Shown in pieces: positions 7,912-16,267 of a stretch of 64,000 bases of DNA; the first letter of the stretch is position 1; each line of letters opens with the position of its first letter. Where the stretch lies: NCBI GenBank assembly GCA_021785655.1, contig JAJYET010000006.1, positions 1 to 64,000 of the forward strand. The letters run 5' to 3'. The notes under the pieces were generated by a model, which searched no databases, was not told the origin of the DNA, and saw only the letters and a list, made by a program, of their open reading frames with translations. A program made the position numbers and the translations under genes. The DNA comes from a bacterium. GTDB taxonomy: Bacteria > Chloroflexota > Dormibacteria > Aeolococcales > Bog-877.

Positions 7912-9851
7912 CGCTGGAGGTGGCCCTGCCACCGAGCCCGGACTCCGGGGCTCGGGGGGCCTCGGGAGCCGTCCTGGCGCGGGCGGTGGACAGCCTCCTG
8001 CGGCGCCAGCATCCGGATGGCCACTGGATGGGAGAGCTGGAGAGCAACGCCTCCATCACCGCCGAGTACGTGCTCCTGGGCCGCTACCTCGAGGTGGTCG
8101 ATCCCGCCAGAGAGGCCGCGGCGGTCCGCCATCTCCTGGGGGAGCAGGGTGAGGACGGTGGCTACCCCATGGCCCCCGGGCTGGAGGGCGACGTGAGCAT
8201 CACCACCGAGGTGATGGTGGCCCTGCGGGCGGCCGGGCTCCCCAGGAGCCACCCCCAGGTGGAGGCAGCCCGTCGGTTCGTGGCGGCGCACGGCGGGGTG
8301 GAGGCCACTCGGATGTTCACCCGCCTGTGGCTGGCGCTGGGGGGGCTCTGGCCCTGGCGGGAGCTGCCCGCGGTACCGCCGGAATGGGTGCTGCTCCCGG
8401 GCCGGTTCCCAGGCAGCATCTACGACCTGGCCTCGTGGGCCAGGGCCACCACCGTCCCGCTGAGCATCCTCCGCACCCAGGAGACCGTCTTCCCCCTCTC
8501 CCAGCCCACCCCGGACGAGCTGCCACGAGGTGCCCGGGGCCGGGCCGCCGGGACCTGGGGCTGGCGGGTGGCGGAGCGGCTGGCCCGCCACTACGAGCGA
8601 CTGCCATGGACGCCCACCCGCCGGCTGGCCCTGTCGAGGGCGGAGAGGTGGGTCCTGGACCACCAGGAGGCGGACGGCTCCTGGGCCGGCATCCAGCCCC
8701 CCTGGGTGTACGGGCTCATGGCGCTGCGGGCCCGCGGACTGGGACTGGACCACCCTGCGGTGCGCTCGGGGCTGGCGGCGCTGGAGAGCTTCGGCATCGA
8801 GGACGAGCAGGGATTCCGGTTGCAGGCCTGCATCTCGCCGGTCTGGGACACCGCCCTCGCGGTCTGGGCGCTGGCGGATGCCGGCCTGCCGGGCGATCAC
8901 CCCGCCATCCGCCGGGGGGTGGAGTGGCTGATGGGGCGGGAGGTGCGGCGCCCGGGCGACTGGGCTGTGAGGCGGCCCGGAGTCACCCCGGGCGGCTGGC
9001 CGTTCGAGCTCTTCAACGACCAGTACCCCGACACCGATGACACCGCCGTGGTGCTTTGCGCCCTGACGGCGGCCGGACACCGGCGGCACGAGCCCGGCGA
9101 GGTGGGCGCGGCCATGGAGCGTGCGATCCGCTGGCTCCTCGCCATGCAGGGCGAGGACGGTGGGTTCGGAGCCTTCGACGTGGACAACCGGCGAAGCTGG
9201 GTGGAGCACCTGCCCACCTCGGACTTCGGAGAGGTGCTCGACCCGCCCAGCCCCGATGTGACGGCCCACGTCGTCGAGGCCCTGGTGCGGTGCGGGGGGG
9301 ACGACCTGGAGCCGGCCCGGCTGCGGGCGCTGGCCTGGTTGCGCCGCTCCGAGGAGGGATCCGGCGCCTACTACGGCCGCTGGGGCGTGAATTACGTGTA
9401 CGGCGCGGCCGCGGTGGCGCCGGCGCTGGCGGTCAGGGACGACCCGGCGGATCGGGAGCGGCTCTTGCGGCTGGGCCAGTGGGTGATCGAGCACCAGCAC
9501 GCCGACGGGTCATTCGGGGAGTCGGTGCTCTCCTACCACGAGCCCCAGCACATCGGACGCGGAGAGGCCACCCCCTCCCAGACCGCCTGGGCGCTCCTGG
9601 CCCTTCTGGCGGCGGCCCGGGGCTCCGGGGAGCTGGACAGGGATGGCCGGCTCCGGGCGGCCGCCGAATCCGCCGCCCAGAGCCTCGCCGAAACCCAGCT
9701 CCCCGACGGGGGGTGGGACGACCCCTACTTCACCGGCACCGGATTCCCCCGCGCCTTCTACCTGCGCTACCGGCTGTACGCCACGGTCTTCCCGGTGATG
9801 GCTCTGGCCCGCTTCTCGGCACCCGGCCGGGAGCTGGGATCAAGCTGGTGA
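7908..9851 (+). CDS. shc: Squalene-hopene cyclase
   Basis: 647 aa, normal length. The enzyme cyclises squalene to hopene/hopanol at the membrane surface. The DXDDTA protonation motif appears as YPDTDDTAVV at about residue 373-381. Repeated QW-type motifs are visible, such as QHPDGHWMG, QEADGSWAG, QGEDGGFGAF, QHADGSFGES and QLPDGGWDD. WPFELFNDQ precedes the active-site motif. The start is TTG 7908, overlapping the upstream stop by 4 nt (TTGA). The next gene starts at GTGA over its stop. Hopanoids order bacterial membranes much as sterols do in eukaryotes. Confidence 0.97.
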   Translation: MTLEVALPPSPDSGARGASGAVLARAVDSLLRRQHPDGHWMGELESNASITAEYVLLGRYLEVVDPAREAAAVRHLLGEQGEDGGYPMAPGLEGDVSITTEVMVALRAAGLPRSHPQVEAARRFVAAHGGVEATRMFTRLWLALGGLWPWRELPAVPPEWVLLPGRFPGSIYDLASWARATTVPLSILRTQETVFPLSQPTPDELPRGARGRAAGTWGWRVAERLARHYERLPWTPTRRLALSRAERWVLDHQEADGSWAGIQPPWVYGLMALRARGLGLDHPAVRSGLAALESFGIEDEQGFRLQACISPVWDTALAVWALADAGLPGDHPAIRRGVEWLMGREVRRPGDWAVRRPGVTPGGWPFELFNDQYPDTDDTAVVLCALTAAGHRRHEPGEVGAAMERAIRWLLAMQGEDGGFGAFDVDNRRSWVEHLPTSDFGEVLDPPSPDVTAHVVEALVRCGGDDLEPARLRALAWLRRSEEGSGAYYGRWGVNYVYGAAAVAPALAVRDDPADRERLLRLGQWVIEHQHADGSFGESVLSYHEPQHIGRGEATPSQTAWALLALLAAARGSGELDRDGRLRAAAESAAQSLAETQLPDGGWDDPYFTGTGFPRAFYLRYRLYATVFPVMALARFSAPGRELGSSW

Positions 9852-10714
9852 GCCGGGCCACGCTACCTGAGTACTCCCGGACCCGGCTGGCAGAGGCCCG
9901 CGGCCGCGAGAACTTCCCCATCGCCGCCTGGCTGCTGCGCCCCTCGCGGCGGGAGGCCAGAGCCGCCATCTACGGCTTCTGCCGGCTGGTGGACGACATC
10001 GGGGACGAGCGGTTGGGCGACCCTGTGGGGCAGCTCGACCGCTGCCGGGAGGAGCTCGAGGCCTGCTACACCGGTGGGCCGGAGCACCAGGTATTCGTCC
10101 GGCTGCGCCCGGTGATCCAGCGGTTCGACCTGCCCAGGGATCCGTTCTCTCGGCTGATCGCGGCCAACCAGCAGGACCAGGAGGTCATGACCTACTCCAC
10201 CTGGGAGGAGCTGGACCGGTACTGCGACCTCTCCGCCAATCCGGTGGGCGAGCTGGTTCTTGCCCTGGAGGGGATCCGTGACCCCGAGCGCATCTCCCTC
10301 TCCGACTCCATCTGCACCGGGTTGCAGCTGGTCAACATGTGGCAGGACGTGGCCTCGGACCGGGGGCGGGGCCGGCGCTATCTGCCGGCCGAGGTCCTCG
10401 CCCAGCACGGGGTGGACGAGGGGGATTGGTGGCGGGGGCTTCCCACCCCGGGGATGCGGGCGGCCCTGGCCCACGCCGTGGGCCGGGCCCGGGGCCTGCT
10501 GCGCCAGGGCTGGCCCCTGTCGGCGAGCACACCGGGGCTCATGCGGCTGGAGATGGCCACCTTCATCCTGAGTGGCCTGGAGGCCTCGGACGGGGTGCTG
10601 GCGGCTGGGGACCGAGTTTTCGAACGCAAGGCCGATCTGCCCCGGGGCGCGCGGCGCCGGGCCCTCCTGGGATCCCTGGCCGCGCTTCGCGCCGGCCGCT
10701 CCAGGACGGCATGA
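9848..10714 (+). CDS. hpnC: Squalene/hydroxysqualene synthase HpnC
   Basis: 288 aa, squalene/phytoene synthase fold. The first Asp-rich motif is LVDDIGDE (about residues 46-53) and the second is MWQDVASDRGRGRRYLP (about 163-179). In known hopanoid producers HpnC converts presqualene diphosphate to hydroxysqualene, which HpnE then reduces. The true start is GTG 9848, overlapping the shc stop (GTGA); longer upstream extensions in this frame lie inside shc. Gene order shc-hpnC-hpnD-hpnE and the LANQQDQEV-like sequence support HpnC rather than phytoene synthase. Confidence 0.93.
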   Translation: MSRATLPEYSRTRLAEARGRENFPIAAWLLRPSRREARAAIYGFCRLVDDIGDERLGDPVGQLDRCREELEACYTGGPEHQVFVRLRPVIQRFDLPRDPFSRLIAANQQDQEVMTYSTWEELDRYCDLSANPVGELVLALEGIRDPERISLSDSICTGLQLVNMWQDVASDRGRGRRYLPAEVLAQHGVDEGDWWRGLPTPGMRAALAHAVGRARGLLRQGWPLSASTPGLMRLEMATFILSGLEASDGVLAAGDRVFERKADLPRGARRRALLGSLAALRAGRSRTA

Positions 10715-11589
10715 GCGTCAGCTCGGCCCAGTTGGAGCTGGGGTACCGCCGCTGCGCCCGGGAGGTGCGAGCGGCAGCCGGCAACTTCTACTACGCCTTC
10801 CGGCTCCTGCCCCCAGAGAAGCGCCGGGCGCTCCACGCCCTCTACCGCTTCTGCCGGGGCGCGGACGACATCGCCGACGCCCCCGAGGCCGCCGGTTTGC
10901 GGCTCCGACGGCTCGACTCCTACCGCAGCACCCTGGAGCGCAGCCTGGCCGGGTACCCTCCGGACTCGGGCTGGCTCATCCTGGTGGACACCGCGGGACG
11001 GTTCTCCCTCTCCCCCGAACACCTGAATCAGGTGATTGACGGCTGCGCCGCCGACTGCCGGCCGCTGCGGATCCGCTCCGAGCGAGAGCTCGCCGACTAC
11101 TGCTACGGCGTTGCCGGGGTGGTGGGGCTACTCAGCGCCCGGATCTTCCGCTACCGGGATCCCCGGGTGGAGACGCTGGCCGTGGACCTGGGGGAGGCGA
11201 TGCAGCGAACCAACATCCTCCGAGACCTGGGGGAGGACTTGGCGGCCGGGCGGCGCTATCTGCCCGAGGAGGTGATGGACCGCTTTCAGCTCTCTGCGGA
11301 GGACCTCCTGGTGGGGGCGAGAGGCCCGAATGCCACCCGCTACCGCGACCTCATGGCCCACGAGGTGGCGCTGGCCCGGGAGCGCTTCCGGAGCGGCCTC
11401 CAGCTGGTGCCGCTGGTGGAGCGGGACGCCCGCGGCTGCCCGGCGGCCCTCGCCGCCCTGTACCAGGCGCTGCTGGACCGGATTGAGCAGGACGGATACG
11501 ACGTGCAGGGCCAGCGGGTCAGGCTCAGCTCCCGGCACAAGCTGGGACTGGCCCTTGTCGCCTGGGCGAGCGCCACGCTCAGGCCCTGA
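10711..11589 (+). CDS. hpnD: Presqualene diphosphate synthase HpnD
   Basis: 292 aa, squalene/phytoene synthase family. Motifs are YRFCRGADDIAD (about residues 45-56) and QRTNILRDLGEDLAAGRRYLP (about 165-185). HpnD condenses two farnesyl diphosphates to presqualene diphosphate, the entry step of the three-enzyme bacterial squalene route. The start ATG 10711 overlaps the hpnC stop as ATGA. Its second Asp motif is the fully conserved DLGED form, unlike QDVASD in HpnC, which matches the usual division of labour between the pair. Confidence 0.94.
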   Translation: MSVSSAQLELGYRRCAREVRAAAGNFYYAFRLLPPEKRRALHALYRFCRGADDIADAPEAAGLRLRRLDSYRSTLERSLAGYPPDSGWLILVDTAGRFSLSPEHLNQVIDGCAADCRPLRIRSERELADYCYGVAGVVGLLSARIFRYRDPRVETLAVDLGEAMQRTNILRDLGEDLAAGRRYLPEEVMDRFQLSAEDLLVGARGPNATRYRDLMAHEVALARERFRSGLQLVPLVERDARGCPAALAALYQALLDRIEQDGYDVQGQRVRLSSRHKLGLALVAWASATLRP

Positions 11590-11596
11590 GGCGGCG

Positions 11597-12913
11597 ATGA
11601 GGGCGGTGGTGGTGGGAGGCGGGCTGGCCGGGATCACCTCCGCGCTGGAGCTGGCGGACTCGGGAGTCCAGGTGGCTCTCCTGGAGCGTTCCGGTCAGCT
11701 CGGCGGGCTCTGCCGCTCCGTGCCGGACCCGGTGGCCGGCCGGGTGGACACCGGACAGCACGTGTACCTCGGATGCTGTACGGAGCTGGAGGCGCTCCTC
11801 GACCGCCTCGGAGTCGAGCCGGCCCTGCGCCAGGGCCGCCTCGGCCTCACGGTGGTGGACCCGGGGCACCCCCGCCCGCGCCGGCTCTCCGCCGCGCCGC
11901 TCCCGGCTCCCTTCCATCTGCTGCCCGTGATCGGGGGCTGGCCGATGCTGCCCCGGGGCTCCTTGATGCACATCGCCCAGGTGGCCGCCGCGCTGAGGCA
12001 GGGACCGAGCGGACTCGATGCCCTACCCGCGCTGGGCTGGCTGAGAGGCCTGGGCCAGCCAGAACAGCTCATCTCCCAGCTCTGGGAGCCCTTCCTGGTG
12101 GCCGCCTGCAACGCCCCGCTGGACCGGTGCAGCGCCGAACTGGCCGCATTCGTGGTCCGGGAGGGGCTTCTCAGCTCATCCCGCGCCGGAGCCCTTCGGG
12201 TCCCCGGGACAGACCTCACCCGCTGGCTGGACCCCCCGGCACGGCGCGCCCTGGAGAGGGCCGGAGTGGAGCTCCGCCTCGACTCGCGCGCTGTCTCGGT
12301 CTGCGGCGGACCAGGGTCGCAGGTCCGCGTGACTCACGGCGCCGGTGCGGAGGAGACCTTCGACCTGGCGGTCCTGGCGGTGCCGGCGCGGGCAGCCCAC
12401 CGCCTCCTCCTCGCGGGTGGGCGGTCCACCCCAGCTCTCGAGGCGGCCGCTGACATCCCCGATTCCCCGATCGTGAACGTGCATCTCTTCACCGACCGCC
12501 CCTTCCTGCCGGGCGCCGTGACCCTCATCCCCAGGAGCCCGCTCCAGTGGGCCTTCGACCGCTCCCGGCTGGACGACCGGTTGCTGGACGGGAGCTGGCA
12601 CTCCGCCATCTCCATCTCCGCCGCCGAGGCGGAGGTCGGGGTGCCCGAGGCCCGCCTCGCCGCCGACATCTGGCAGCTGTGCCAGGCGACGTTCCCACCC
12701 GCCGCCCGGGCCCACCTGGTGCACTGCCGGGTCACGCGGGAGGCCCACGCCACATTCTGGCCCGAGCCTGGCTCAGCGGCCCGGCGTCCGGGCCCGGGCG
12801 CCGCCATCCCCCAGGTGGCTCTGGCCGGGAGCTGGACTCGCACCGGATGGCCGGCGACGATGGAGAGTGCGGTGCGAAGCGGCAGGGCGGCGGCTCGGCA
12901 CCTTCTGGTCTGA
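11597..12913 (+). CDS. hpnE: Hydroxysqualene dehydroxylase HpnE (FAD-dependent)
   Basis: 438 aa. An N-terminal dinucleotide-binding motif VVGGGLAGITSALELA (residues 4-19) is followed by ERSGQLGGLCRS, as in amine oxidase/phytoene desaturase-like flavoproteins. HpnE reduces hydroxysqualene to squalene. The C-terminus carries the second FAD-contact segment (VALAGSWTRTGWPATMESA). The start ATG 11597 lies 7 nt after the hpnD stop. It ends the rightward operon, and 12914-13075 is a convergent gap in which I see nothing distinctive. Confidence 0.93.
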   Translation: MRAVVVGGGLAGITSALELADSGVQVALLERSGQLGGLCRSVPDPVAGRVDTGQHVYLGCCTELEALLDRLGVEPALRQGRLGLTVVDPGHPRPRRLSAAPLPAPFHLLPVIGGWPMLPRGSLMHIAQVAAALRQGPSGLDALPALGWLRGLGQPEQLISQLWEPFLVAACNAPLDRCSAELAAFVVREGLLSSSRAGALRVPGTDLTRWLDPPARRALERAGVELRLDSRAVSVCGGPGSQVRVTHGAGAEETFDLAVLAVPARAAHRLLLAGGRSTPALEAAADIPDSPIVNVHLFTDRPFLPGAVTLIPRSPLQWAFDRSRLDDRLLDGSWHSAISISAAEAEVGVPEARLAADIWQLCQATFPPAARAHLVHCRVTREAHATFWPEPGSAARRPGPGAAIPQVALAGSWTRTGWPATMESAVRSGRAAARHLLV

Positions 12914-13075
12914 CCTTCGCCGGAGCCGCCATCGCCAGGGGTCATCGGTCGCGGGGAGGGTGGGCCCCCGAGGCCTGAACTCGGCCGGGCGGCAGACTCG
13001 GCCGACGCCAGAAGTGCGGGCCGAAGGTTGGCCGCGGCACCGCAGCTGCCCGGGCGGGATGGCGGCCGAGGTCGG

Positions 13076-14464
13076 TCACCGGCCCGCCACCGGCTCGGCG
13101 GGCCCCACGGTGCGGCCCTCGCCCCCCATCAGAAGAGGGACCGCATGGGCGACCGCCCTGCCCAGCTCCGCGAGCACGCGTTGCTGCCTGCCACCGAGGC
13201 GGATGAGGGCCGCAAGTAACGCCGGTCGCCGGGCCACCAGCCCCACCACGCGCAGCGGAGAGGCGCCGCGACGACCTTCGGCCACCAGGCCGGCGAGCGG
13301 CCCCAGCGGATCAGAGGGCCGGTCCAGCACCACGCGCAGGCCGCCCACCGCCAGGGCGCGCCCCGAGGACCAGCCGGCCATCTCCATCTCCACGAGGTCG
13401 GCGCCGAGGGAGCGCAGTCGGTCGCGCTCACGGGGATCGTCCACCACCGCGCCCACCGAGGCGATGGTCGCCAGTCGGGCGCCTTCGAGGGCGCCCAGAC
13501 CCGAGGTGATGCCGAGATCGAGGTCCACCGGCTCTCGCCCCTCGGCCAACAACCGGCCCGCCACCGCCAGCGTCCCCGTCGCCCAGGAGTCACGCAGCGC
13601 GCCAGCGACCCCCGCCACCAGGACGCGGGCGCCCGGAGGGGCCAGGGCGCCAGCGGCCCGGGCCCGGGCCGGGCCGGTCCCGGTGGCCCACACCTCCACC
13701 CCGCCGCCAGGGCGCCTCCAGCGCACCAGATCGTGCGCCGGATCCCGCTCCCACGGTCCACCAAGGGCGCGACGGCAGGCGGCCGCCTCGGCGTCCAGGG
13801 CACAGGCCACCAGGAGCTCCGCCGGTCGCGGGTTCGGCCAGGCGGTGCGCCGGGCCAGCAGACCCGTGAGGACCAGGATGAGCACCGCCCCCAGGGCGCT
13901 CGGGCCCACTCCCAGCAGGGCCGCCAGAACCGTGCTCTGCAGCATCACAGCCAGGAGCAGGAGTCCGCTCAAGGTGAGCGGACTCCGGAGGGAGCCCGGG
14001 TAATCCCCAAGGCAGAGGCGGGTCCACAGAGCGATGGCCACTCCGACGGCCAGCCAGCCGACGTAGTTGAGGAGGCTGACCCCATACCAGACCCCGCTCC
14101 CCTGCGGATAGGTGTAGATCGACCCCAGCCACCACCGGCCGCCCCGGAGCGCCACCGGGTCCACCACCAGGTCGATGGCGACCATGGCGATCCCCGTGAG
14201 CACCACCCGGAACACCCCTCGGGAGCCCAGCCTGCCCAGAACCGTGAACGAGGAGACGGCCAGCCAGGTGAAGCTCAGGCTGTCGAAGAGTGGGACTCCC
14301 ACGACCCGCAGGTCGGATCGCAGGCCAGAAGGCCGGTAATGGTAGACGCCGAAGGGAACGCCGGGGCCGGCGGTCGAGCCCCACTCCGCCAGCCAGGCGA
14401 TCAGATAGCCGCCGGCCAGCAGCGGCAGCGCCCGGCGCCAGCCGAAGGCGCGGACCACGACCAC
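13076..14464 (-). CDS. Fusion of a CruF-like (DUF422) membrane domain and a HpnG-like hopanoid phosphorylase
   Basis: 462 aa. Residues about 1-215 are hydrophobic with about six or seven membrane helices and carry PF04240/CruF signatures: GVYHYRPSG, VPLFDSLSFTW, AIDLVVDPVA and GVSLLNYVGW. CruF is a carotenoid 1,2-hydratase. Residues about 222-440 resemble the nucleoside phosphorylase HpnG, which removes adenine from adenosylhopane: VACALDAEAAACRRALGG, VLVAGVAGALRDSWATGTL, the GADLVEMEMAGW equivalent of the purine-site MEM motif, and RPSDPLGPL. The upstream in-frame sequence from about 14532 is open and hydrophobic but lacks ATG/GTG/TTG, so GTG 14464 is used; a CTG start about 19 codons further up (near 14521) is possible. 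The role of the membrane part with hopanoids is unknown. Confidence 0.82.
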   Translation of the reverse strand: MVVVRAFGWRRALPLLAGGYLIAWLAEWGSTAGPGVPFGVYHYRPSGLRSDLRVVGVPLFDSLSFTWLAVSSFTVLGRLGSRGVFRVVLTGIAMVAIDLVVDPVALRGGRWWLGSIYTYPQGSGVWYGVSLLNYVGWLAVGVAIALWTRLCLGDYPGSLRSPLTLSGLLLLAVMLQSTVLAALLGVGPSALGAVLILVLTGLLARRTAWPNPRPAELLVACALDAEAAACRRALGGPWERDPAHDLVRWRRPGGGVEVWATGTGPARARAAGALAPPGARVLVAGVAGALRDSWATGTLAVAGRLLAEGREPVDLDLGITSGLGALEGARLATIASVGAVVDDPRERDRLRSLGADLVEMEMAGWSSGRALAVGGLRVVLDRPSDPLGPLAGLVAEGRRGASPLRVVGLVARRPALLAALIRLGGRQQRVLAELGRAVAHAVPLLMGGEGRTVGPAEPVAGR

Positions 14465-14531
14465 GGCCGTCAGCAGCCAGGGGAGGATGGCGTACCAGCG
14501 TCCGACCAGGGCGGGGATCCAGGCGGGCAGC

Positions 14532-15533
14532 TCAGCCGTCCCCGCGCGGCCCTAGCTCGGCCACCGCCTGGCGCAGCGCCTCCTGGAGGTCGCCGGGCGT
14601 CCACCCGAGCTCCGACCGCGCCCGCTCCGCCGTCACGTACATGGGCCTGGCCGCCATCCGGACGGCGGTGAGAGGGATCCCCGGGGCCCGGTGGCGCACC
14701 GCCGCCGACCCCTCACTGACCACGGCCGCGGCAAACCCCATCCAGATGGGGATCCGGTACCGGGGAGCCGGACGCCCGGCCAGTCGAGCCAGCTCGCAGA
14801 GGAGCCGACTCATGGTCCAGTTCTGGTCACCCAGGATGTAGCTCCGGCCGGGCCTTCCCCCCTCCAGGGCCAGCACATGTCCTGTCCCCACCGCCCGGAC
14901 GTCGACGAGGTTGAGGCCGGTGTCGGTGGCTGCCGGAATCCGTCCCCCAAGGAAGTCCCGGATGATGGCCCCGGTGGGGGTCGGCCGCCGGTCACCTACC
15001 CCCACCGGGGTGCTCGGCTGAACCACCACCACCTGCATCGGCCCCGGGAAACCCTCGACCAGCTTCTGGGCCGCCCACTTGCTGCGCTTGTAGGCGCCAG
15101 GCAGATCCGAGGCGTCCCGGGCCAGGTCCAGCTCGGACCGGAGCTCCCCCGCCCGACTGAAGTGGAGGGTGCCCACGGTGCTGCAGTGGACGAACCGCGC
15201 CACCCCGGCCCGGGCGGCCGCCTGAAGCAGAGACGCGGTCCCGCCGACGTTGACCTCCAGCATCCGGCGGAGATCCCCGGGCCCCAGGGCGAGACGGTAG
15301 TCCGCGGCACAGTGCACCACCCCCCAGCACCCCTCGAGCGCCGGAGGCAGGGTCGTGGGGCACGTGAGGTCGCCCGGGGCCACCTCCATCCCGCCCAGTT
15401 GAGGCGGGAGCCTGGCCATCGACCGCAGCAGCAGGCGGGGCTGGTAGCCGGCCAGCGCCAGCGCGGACGCCACCCACCGCCCCACAAAGCCCGAGGCGCC
15501 GGTGACCAGGACCGCCTTTCCCTCGCCGCTCAC
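14532..15533 (-). CDS. hpnA: Hopanoid-associated sugar epimerase/dehydratase HpnA
   Basis: 333 aa, extended short-chain dehydrogenase. The NAD-binding LVTGASGFVGRWVA is at about residues 8-21, HCAADYRLALGPGD is the typical HpnA stretch, the active-site YKRSK is at about 150, and PSTPVGVGDRRPTPTGAIIR and DTGLNLVDVRAVGTGH are diagnostic of HpnA. It is thought to act in making sugar-modified (bacteriohopanetetrol-type) side chains; the exact reaction is not settled. The start is GTG 15533, overlapping the response-regulator stop as GTGA. A longer upstream frame to 15686 is only a shadow of that regulator. Confidence 0.9.
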   Translation of the reverse strand: MSGEGKAVLVTGASGFVGRWVASALALAGYQPRLLLRSMARLPPQLGGMEVAPGDLTCPTTLPPALEGCWGVVHCAADYRLALGPGDLRRMLEVNVGGTASLLQAAARAGVARFVHCSTVGTLHFSRAGELRSELDLARDASDLPGAYKRSKWAAQKLVEGFPGPMQVVVVQPSTPVGVGDRRPTPTGAIIRDFLGGRIPAATDTGLNLVDVRAVGTGHVLALEGGRPGRSYILGDQNWTMSRLLCELARLAGRPAPRYRIPIWMGFAAAVVSEGSAAVRHRAPGIPLTAVRMAARPMYVTAERARSELGWTPGDLQEALRQAVAELGPRGDG

Positions 15534-16213
15534 CGCGAGAGTTGGGGTAGTGGTTGCAGGAGGTAACCTCCACCGCGGCGGGAGCGCAGGAGGCGCGGGT
15601 GCCCCGGGTCCGGCTCCAGCTTGCGGCGGAGACGATGGACGCACATGGTCACCGCGGCCGAGGTGGCGCGCGGGTCGCCGCCCCACGCCCCCTCGATGAT
15701 CTGCTGACGGGACAGGACCGTCCCCGCGTTCAGCGCCAGGTATTCGAGGAGGTCGGCCTCACGAGGGCTCAGCAGGTGACGCCGGCCCTCAATCCGGGCG
15801 CTGCGCCGGGCGGGCTCGACGATGAGCGGACCAACCTCGACCACCCGGCCGGCGGACCGCCTCTCCACCTGCCGGCGGCGGAGCACCGCCCGCAGGGTGG
15901 CCGTGAGAAGCGCCGGCGGGTAGGGCTTGGGCAGCACGTAGTCCGCGCCCGCCTCCATCAGCGAGGGAGCCTGGTGAGTCTCCCCCAGGACCACCAGCGG
16001 GCAGGTGGAGATGGCCCTGACCGCCTCCACCCCGCGCAGCCCCTGGAGGAGCCCGAGATCGGCCAGGATGGCGGCGGGCGCCTCCTCGCGCAGGGCCAGC
16101 TCCAGCCTCTCCAGTGAACCGGCGACTCGGGAGCTGAGGCCGGGAAGTTGGCCCACCAGGTGGGCGGCCACGGCCGCGTACTCCGGCTCGGCCTCCAGGA
16201 TCAGGATGACCAT
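15530..16213 (-). CDS. OmpR/PhoB-family response regulator at the head of the hpnA operon
   Basis: 227 aa. The receiver domain (1-115) has an acidic pocket in ILEAEPEY, the phospho-acceptor aspartate in ILADLGLL, and the invariant lysine in VLPKPYP. The C-terminal winged helix contains LSPREADLLEYLALNAG and VHRLRRKLEPDPGHPRLLRSRRGGGYLL. No histidine kinase gene lies nearby, so it is an orphan in this window. Its stop overlaps hpnA (GTGA), which makes co-transcription with the hopanoid tailoring genes likely. The start ATG 16213 has CACAAT 7 nt upstream, so the mRNA may be leaderless. Target genes are unknown. Confidence 0.88.
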   Translation of the reverse strand: MVILILEAEPEYAAVAAHLVGQLPGLSSRVAGSLERLELALREEAPAAILADLGLLQGLRGVEAVRAISTCPLVVLGETHQAPSLMEAGADYVLPKPYPPALLTATLRAVLRRRQVERRSAGRVVEVGPLIVEPARRSARIEGRRHLLSPREADLLEYLALNAGTVLSRQQIIEGAWGGDPRATSAAVTMCVHRLRRKLEPDPGHPRLLRSRRGGGYLLQPLPQLSR

Positions 16214-16267
16214 TGGGGTTATTGTGGGTCCCCGAGGGGGGCGCGGACCGGGTTCAGGAGGTGGGCC

